64,000 bases of DNA from Astropecten irregularis (Eukaryota > Echinodermata > Asteroidea > Paxillosida > Astropectinidae): the NCBI GenBank assembly GCA_963971285.1, contig OZ020244.1, positions 23,808,001-23,872,000 on the forward strand, written 5' to 3'. The number at the start of each line of letters is the position of its first letter. Within the stretch, counting starts at the first letter, position 1. Below the pieces are notes generated by a model. The model searched no databases. It had not been told where the DNA came from and saw nothing but the letters and a program-made list of their open reading frames with translations. The position numbers and the translations under genes were made by a program. Positions 58,053-64,000 of the stretch are shown one piece after another.

Positions 58053-58618
58053 TGTCATACAGTGCTACATCACTGCCTCACTTCCAGGAACCTAGAGTTC
58101 ATCACCCATATTGTTCCGGAAACTACTCTTCCCTCAATGAGTTAAACGCATGGTTCCCTATTTAAACCTATTCGTAATGAATGGTGGTTTCAACTCCTTC
58201 AGCTTACGCCATTGATCCCAATGTAATTGTGTTCCAATCCTGGCATTCATTTTCTGCATTACTATAGCCCGTGGCACTATTCAAAATTCGACGTACCACG
58301 ACGACAAAGACAGTTTTGGAATAGGGGACTATGGGCCTATACTGTTTGTGTGTAAATTGACCTGCAATATTGGGTTGGTTTTCAATTTGTTTTTCAATTT
58401 ATATTTCACTTCGGTCCCAGTAAAACAAGATTTTAAAACTAGTGCTGTGTAGAAAAAAAAATTGGAATGCTAATCTTTGACCCGTTTTGTTAAGCAGTTG
58501 AATGGAGTAGATGGATGGTTGGATGTTTATAATGCCCGCAATTCGCAAATGCAGCTATACTTATAGTATGGGCTGCGCCTATACGTGAATTATATAGGGC
58601 GTATTGACTAGTGAAATC

Positions 58619-58705
58619 ATGGCGGATATGAACAGAATGAAGTGTACGATGGGCAGCTATATTGGCTTCAGCGGTGAAACTATCGGCAGATTTACTCAGC
58701 CACAG
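58619..58705 (+). CDS. Rolling stone-like 2, coding exon 1
   Basis: 29 residues, MADMNRMKCTMGSYIGFSGE, then TIGRFTQPQ. Donor CCACAG|GTAAAC, phase 0. Three further in-frame ATGs follow within eleven codons, so the exact start is uncertain. Confidence 0.78.
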
Positions 58706-61700
58706 GTAAACTGGTGCCACATTCTTTTTAAAACCACCAGGCCTATTATAATACCTTTATTTGTATATGGTAGACTAGAGTTAGTGCGATTCGGTTCCCC
58801 AAACACAATATTTGAAAGTTGCGAGACCGTGGTACTGGGTCAAGGTTATATACACGAGGCTTGTTCCTGTTGAGAAATCATGCATTGTAAGTTTGCATAA
58901 GGTACGGCGGAGGATTTTAAGTTCTAGCCAATTTGGGGATGTGAATTCCATATTGTCATTTATTTACTGTACTTCCTAAAGGAGGGTCAACGGGCCGACC
59001 TAGTTTTAAGGGAGCTAATTGCTGCCATTTTCGGACAAAAAGGACCAAGCCTAGCCCAGGTTTGGGTATAAGCTTGCAAAATGGACGTGGCATAATGCCC
59101 ATGCTGCCTTTAGTTGAGGCTGGGCTTGGAATTTGTCTGCCTCAATTTTGTGTCAAATAAATTGGTTTGAGATACATGGCCGGCTGGAACCTTTCTTCGG
59201 CTTCGCCAGGACTGTGGTCCAATCATAATCAGTGTCAGTTCATTGGACAGCTGGTTTGTTGCTGTAATGAGTATTGTGCTAATAAGCTGCCATAAGAAAG
59301 TTAATATCCAACATGAACAATATAATATAAAGCTTATTCTTAGGCCCTATACATTTCATCACTTCTTTTAAAATAAAGATTGTACTTTCAAGTTTGTTAT
59401 ACACAATTCCATTTCCATTACAATCATGTATTACAACTTATCACCCATTAAAAATGCAATTCTAATGAAAAATCGTGACTTTTTGTTAAGCGTGAACACC
59501 AGAGACCCAAATTTTCTTGGGAATTTTTTTTTTCAGCGGATAGGGATATCCATTTTGGTCATTGGTTTTTACTCTTCCCTCGAAAAATACAGCATCAGTC
59601 AGAACAAAAATTTACGGTATGTTTGTATACCATCAATCACCATCTTTAAAACATAGCTATAGGCCTAAGCTATAGGTAAATCGGTGAAGATTTCCGTTTC
59701 GTTATGCTACCAAAGTATGGATACTACCGGTACCTTTAAAGTCAAGGAAACCTGGCTATTAATAAGACTATTTGGGAATATCAGTTTTCGAGTTTTTCCC
59801 GATTTTCGGTTTCATAAACAGACACTTTTTAATGATGAAGATCTTGCCATTTCATTCCATTTATAGGATTTTATTCGTTCCAAACTTATATACAATGCAT
59901 ATATCCGTTTTAAAACCGCCCAATTTCTAAGATGTCTGAATCCAAGCCTTGATCTCATCACTGACTTTTCTCCCTCCAGGCAAAGTGGTGCCTAGCACCG
60001 TTTTTCTGGTCGCTCTACCGGGTCATCGTTGCCCTGTACGTCTTGACATGGTTCGTCCTGGTTCTCTGGAAATGGGGTGAACCTCCACACTACTACCAGG
60101 CCGACAGCAAAGCCAAGTTTCTCATCTACATGTCCAATTGGTCCTATATGGTGCTTCTTCTGTACCTGATATTAATGGCAGCTGGAACCATTTACTATCA
60201 CGTCAGACATGCCTGTCAACCTGTCAAAGGTAATGTTTCTATTTTGCATCATCATTATTTTATATTGATTGTGCACGAGATCGCATTACGAATGCTTGCT
60301 TGCATTTTTTGCAGAAATGAAATTTTATTAAATGAAAAAAGAGAAATTCCATACTTGGAACAAGTCCACAAAATGTTGTTAAAATATTATGCAATTCAGT
60401 AACTTTTCATTAACATTTCTTATATTATTTCCCCAATTGATCTTGAAGTTATACTTAAAAGGTATAATTTCATACTTTGGTTTTGTCAAAGAAATGCAGA
60501 TTCGTGTGCAAAAATATCAAGGAAGATACAGTAACAGTCATCTGTGAAATTCGCTGTCCCATACGGTGCCCACTTTTTGAAGAAAAAACCCGCCCACGGT
60601 ATTTTTTTTTTTAATATCTTTTCACCGTTTATTTATCTTTTAAAGATAAAAATTGTTTTTGGTCATTGGTTTTACTCTTTTCTGGATAAATACAGCATTT
60701 CAGCCATCTTGAACTATATATTTATACCATCACCATCTTTATACCCTGTAAGTTTCAGGTTAATATGTGAAGATTTCTGTTTGTTACCAAAGTATGATAC
60801 TACCTTTAAACAATCATTGGGCTCGTAGGCTACGAAAATCAAACATGAAGTACGTGATTACGTCACTTGTCAAATTCAAGGTCTTTTCTGATATTACAAT
60901 GTATCTCATTAAAGGTAGTATCATACTTTGGTAAGAAACAAAAACAGAAATGTTCACAGATTTACGAATAACTTACAGGGTATGAAGATGGTGGTGGCAG
61001 AAACATACCGTTAAAATGTTTCCGTCTGAAATGGTGTATTTATCCAGATTCCAGAAATTAGTAAAACAACGACCGAAAATCTGTTTGATCTTTGAAAAGA
61101 TCAAAAATAAAAGAGAAAAGACTTAAGAAATACTGTGGCTGTTTTTCACTGTTTTCTCAAAAAGTGGACACCGTATGGGATTTTCACGGATTGCTGTTAC
61201 TGTATCTTCCTTGATATTTTTGCCCATGAATCTGTATTTCTTTGACAAAAACCAAAGTATGATATTACCTCTAATACCATTTGATAGGGGAAAAAACAAA
61301 ATTCATTTCAGTAACTAAAATGTAAATGGCTTAGGGATGAGATTGACCAATGATACAAAAATCTGAAAAACAACTAACATGTGGCATAAACAATCTGAAC
61401 TCTGAAAATCTCGTAAACTTTTGTACACAGCCTGTGAGGGAAAAAACTCTGAAATCCAAAACAAGAAAAATCGTAAAACAGATTTTAAACGGAGACATTT
61501 CATCCCTGATTTATAGAATCTGCATTTTGTGTAATAATAATCACGGTGATATGTTAAAGGGATTGCATACGTTTGGTAATTTGAGCCTATTGTTTGTTGC
61601 AAACCAATATAATTGTGTATATATACCATAAAACTAACCTGTGAAAGTTTCAATTCAAAAGGTGGTAGCGTTTGTGAGATTTTGGCGACAAACTAGAGCG

Positions 61701-62807
61701 GTTATTTCACGCCAGATAACAGTTAGTCAATAGCTGAGAAGCGTTACGGCCATAACGCTTCTCAGATTCATAATTTTTGGAGATAAAAAGTGACATATTT
61801 TTCCATAACCGCGGTACTTCGAATTGAACGTTTCTCAATATGCATTATACTATCCAAAGCAGCTGTACTTCTCACCAAGTAAGTTTTTATTGCCATAAAT
61901 TTTCAGAGTCATTACCAAACGTATGAAATGCCTTTAAGTCATATATCAGGGAATGGTTTCTGAGTATTGTCTGGTTCAGAAAGGAACTTCCCATTGGTAT
62001 TCATTACACACAAATCTGAAAGCACCAATACAAAAAGCTGAAATTTTACAAATTTGAAATTTGAAATTTAAAATTTAAACAAAGTCACATATCCCCGAGT
62101 ATAAGCTGTTGATCATAATGGCCTGTATGGTAGAGTCGCACAGTGGAGTGAAATCATAAGTATAACAAAACACTGTACATTTTATATTGAACTCGAAATT
62201 GTACACGATGGTTATGTTACTTTTGTTTCACGTAGCCGACGGAAGCATCGATCCCGAGCTCCACCCAGACTCCGATGGGTCGCCATCCGCACCCTTCCGT
62301 AACTCTCAAGCCGCCAGACGCAGAGCCACGCACTCACTTCCACTGTGCTTCAAGTTTGCATGGTTCCTGCAGAGCATCGCCTTTTCCACGGGGCTTGGTG
62401 TTACCATAGCCTTCTTCATACCGGGAATCATCTTCAACGCGTCCCGCTCGGCACCCTTCACCGTGTACACCTTCCACATCCACGGTGTCAACCTCATCGT
62501 CATTCTCCTGGAGGTCTTCCTGTCTGCCTCGCCCGTCAGGGTCCTACACCTGATCTATCCCTCGGCCTTCTCACTGGTTTACCTGGTCTTCACCCTGATC
62601 TACTTCGCTGTGGGCGGTCTGAATCCGTACGGAGGCACGGCCATCTATCCAGACTACGTGGACTGGTATAACCTACCTGCCAGGACTGCCGTGATCACGG
62701 CTGTCTTCGTGTTCGTGGCTGCACCTGTTCTGCACCTGATATTGTATCTGGTTTACCGCGTTCGTGATGCCATCTCAAAGAGATACACTTGCTGCTGCTC
62801 ACATTAG
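58619..62807 (+). CDS. Rolling stone-like membrane protein 2, three coding exons, 302 residues
   Basis: Exons 58619-58705, 59980-60229 and 62236-62807 join in phase (87+250+572 bases). It is clearly paralogous to the gene at 48371: same exon phases, same 250-base exon 2, and shared motifs GFSGE, WGEPP, YYQAD, IYMSNWSY, FKFAWFLQSIAF, FHIHGVNLIVI, SPVRVLHLIYPSAFSLVY and APVLHLILY. About six hydrophobic segments are seen at residues 46-62, 78-102, 152-179, 196-218, 224-240 and 258-283. The polar loop at 114-147 is basic (QAARRRATH) and differs from the acidic loop of gene 1. The C-terminus is cysteine-rich (YTCCCSH). It is presumably a plasma-membrane or endomembrane protein; a role in cell fusion or adhesion is known only for the Drosophila relative. 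Another ATG-less extension upstream is open, but the ATG at 58619 matches the start of gene 1. Confidence 0.88.
58706..59979. other. Intron 1 of rolling stone-like 2
   Basis: About 1.3 kb. It carries a decayed family A copy (59551-59739). Nothing else is recognised. Confidence 0.6.
59551..59739 (+). mobile_element. Partial MITE, family A
   Basis: CATTTTGGTCATTGGTTTTT, AAATACAGCATCAGTCAGAA and the terminus CCAAAGTATGGATACTACC match family A. The left half is missing or unrecognisable. Confidence 0.65.
59980..60229 (+). CDS. Rolling stone-like 2, coding exon 2
   Basis: 250 bases coding residues 30-112 plus one base (VIVALYVLTWFVLVLWKWGE, then PPHYYQADSKAK, IYMSNWSYMVLLLYLILMAA). Acceptor TCTCCCTCCAG, donor AAAG|GTAATG. 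Confidence 0.9.
60455..60810 (+). mobile_element. TTAA-flanked MITE, family A
   Basis: TTAAAAGGTATAATTTCATA at the left, CCAAAGTATGATACTACCT-TTAA at the right, about 356 bp. The left terminus is slightly decayed. Confidence 0.82.
60909..61274 (-). mobile_element. TTAA-flanked MITE, family A, inverted
   Basis: TTAA-AGGTAGTATCATACTTTGG at the left. The body reads as the reverse complement of its neighbour (GGTATGAAGATGGTGGTGGC, CAAAAAGTGGACACCG). The right flank is CTAA, one change from TTAA. It lies 98 bp from the direct copy. Confidence 0.85.
61554..61937 (-). mobile_element. TTAA-flanked MITE, family B, copy 2
   Basis: TTAA-AGGGATTGCATACGTTTGG at the left, AAACGTATGAAATGCCT-TTAA at the right, 384 bp. 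Read in reverse complement it follows the copy at 49227 along its full length with only about six or seven differences that I counted. Confidence 0.9.
62236..62807 (+). CDS. Rolling stone-like 2, coding exon 3
   Basis: 572 bases from acceptor GTTTCACGTAG to the TAG stop. It codes the polar loop and four hydrophobic segments. An open frame extends upstream of the acceptor (from 62187), but the paralogue shows that the exon begins at 62236. Confidence 0.9.
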
Positions 62808-64000
62808 GCCTAGATGATGTTTATCTGGAGAAAGGAACGAGTGGAACCAATGATCAGTTTTCATCCCGGAATAAAACAAAATCAAACGAACAACGCGGAA
62901 TTTGTTTCCTAAATTATTATGAGATGAAAATGATGTGAAGCATCCATAAATCATGTGATGCCACCGGTCACTCTGACCAGAAAGTAAGTTCTCTCATTTC
63001 AATGCGTTTTATGCACTTATTGGAACTATGAATTAGCGGAAATGATAAGTGGGCAAATGTTTTATGCCATACGGTGGTTCAAGGATGTCGGCCGAACTTC
63101 CTTTAACTTCAGCGGCTGATGCTGCATGGAGAAGCAACTAAGCCTTATCAGTACCAGACAGTTTGGATATACTCTGACTATAGGCCAAGACTAAGCCCAG
63201 CGGCCAACGTTTCCAGATGGGTCATTGCTCATTGAGTCCTCTTTATCCGTATACAGGGACTCTAGTCATTATCAGAGCCGTAATTAAATACGAGACGGTG
63301 CTGCTCATTACATGAACATGTATATAGTTATGGCGCCCTCTATTGGTGGACAAAGCAGCACACCTGATCCGTCGTGCATTTTAACTTGAGAGTTCAAACT
63401 TCGGACGGAAAGGGCACTTTCCCGCTTAGATCTAGAATGTATGTATTATTCTATAGTGGGGCTAGCCTAGTGTATTATAAAACTACATGTTTTCTATAAA
63501 ATAAATATATACTCATTCATACTCCTCAGTAATAAATGTATGCCCTGTTGCACTGTTCTTTCGTTATATCAGCCAGCATTGAATCTATAGTTCCATCTCA
63601 AATTTAGTTGTTGTACGGGTAACGTATAATTTGTTTTATCAAAATAAGGAAAACGACTGCCGTATGGAGAACGTGAAATATCTAACCTTAGTTGGTAAAA
63701 CATTTGAAGTACAATGTGTAATCACCGAGTGCATTGTTTTTGCATAGTGCCCACGTATACTTTTGTTTGCGGTCCACATTGTTTATAACTCAATCTTGCT
63801 GCCTGAACAATTTATCATTATTATATAATTATATACATTATATACGTGTATTTATACCAAGTAAATTTATATTGCATGCATAGATATTGTACTCACGTCT
63901 TTCATTAATTGTATGATAACAATTCAAGTTCAATAAAAAGTTATGTTCAACGAAATGTTAGCAACATTGCAACTGGTCTAATTACAAATCCATGAAGTAA
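62808..64000. other. 3' UTR and downstream DNA of rolling stone-like 2
   Basis: No gene is recognised. Canonical AATAAA signals are at 62870 and 63932, with a further ATAAATAT-rich patch near 63500. The DNA is otherwise AT-rich and unstructured. Confidence 0.5.
62870..62875 (+). terminator. Candidate poly(A) signal AATAAA for rolling stone-like 2
   Basis: 63 nt after the stop codon; the nearest canonical signal. A second AATAAA at 63932-63937 would give a 3' UTR of about 1.1 kb. Confidence 0.35.

Larger units (their letters stand above)
54118..58618. other. Intergenic region between the two rolling stone-like genes
   Basis: About 4.5 kb: a likely poly(A) signal (54432), a family D MITE (54126-54260), a nested family C element (54672-55168), a filled dispersed repeat (55576-55855), a GC-rich patch (56205-56320), a family A MITE (56325-56724), SINE pieces (56880-57262) and a family C relative (57806-58052). 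No other gene is recognised. Confidence 0.6.
60230..62235. other. Intron 2 of rolling stone-like 2
   Basis: About 2.0 kb, of which about 1.1 kb are three TTAA-flanked MITEs (60455-60810, 60909-61274, 61554-61937). The remainder holds no exon or other structure that I can see. Confidence 0.7.

Noticed and set aside
62187..62235. Extension of the last rolling stone-like 2 exon to an upstream ATG
   Set aside because: The acceptor at 62235 and the paralogous gene structure show the exon begins at 62236.

Overview
The window is nuclear DNA of a marine deuterostome invertebrate, most probably an echinoderm (a hemichordate is the main alternative). This rests on animal GT-AG split genes of recognisable families, long introns, AT-rich DNA with scattered TACATGTAC and TAGGCCTAT words, and a heavy load of short palindromic non-autonomous transposons. 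No prokaryotic, viral or CRISPR feature was seen.

Layout. 1-1500 (+) holds pieces of a probably broken or mis-sequenced gene. 3958-5073 (-) is one large exon encoding the signal peptide and most of the sema domain of a plexin; its next exon is not in the window. About 5.1-12.8 kb is gene-free and repeat-rich. 12861-44577 (-) carries one complete gene that I could assemble from ten coding exons whose splice phases all agree. It encodes a 434-residue protein with an N-terminal SH3 domain, a proline-rich and acidic middle, and a C-terminal FAM107 (DRR1/TU3A-like) domain. 48371-54117 (+) and 58619-62807 (+) are two complete tandem paralogues of the rolling stone (Rost) multi-pass membrane protein family, 305 and 302 residues. 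Each has three coding exons with identical phases and an identical 250-base middle exon.

The SH3-FAM107 gene and the first rolling stone gene are divergent, start to start, about 3.8 kb apart. The two rolling stone genes lie head to tail about 4.5 kb apart and clearly arose by duplication. I see no evidence that the plexin, SH3-FAM107 and rolling stone genes form one pathway. Their families are linked to axon or cell guidance, actin regulation and myoblast fusion respectively, so all concern cell shape or contact, but that link is only thematic.

The rest is introns and intergenic DNA filled with short inverted-repeat elements. Two families are flanked by TTAA, as in piggyBac-type transposition. 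One of about 360 bp has about a dozen full or partial copies; the other, about 385 bp, has two nearly identical inverted copies in the rolling stone locus. At least ten other MITE-like families, two tRNA-derived SINEs, degenerate G-rich tandem tracts and several perfect hairpins are also present.
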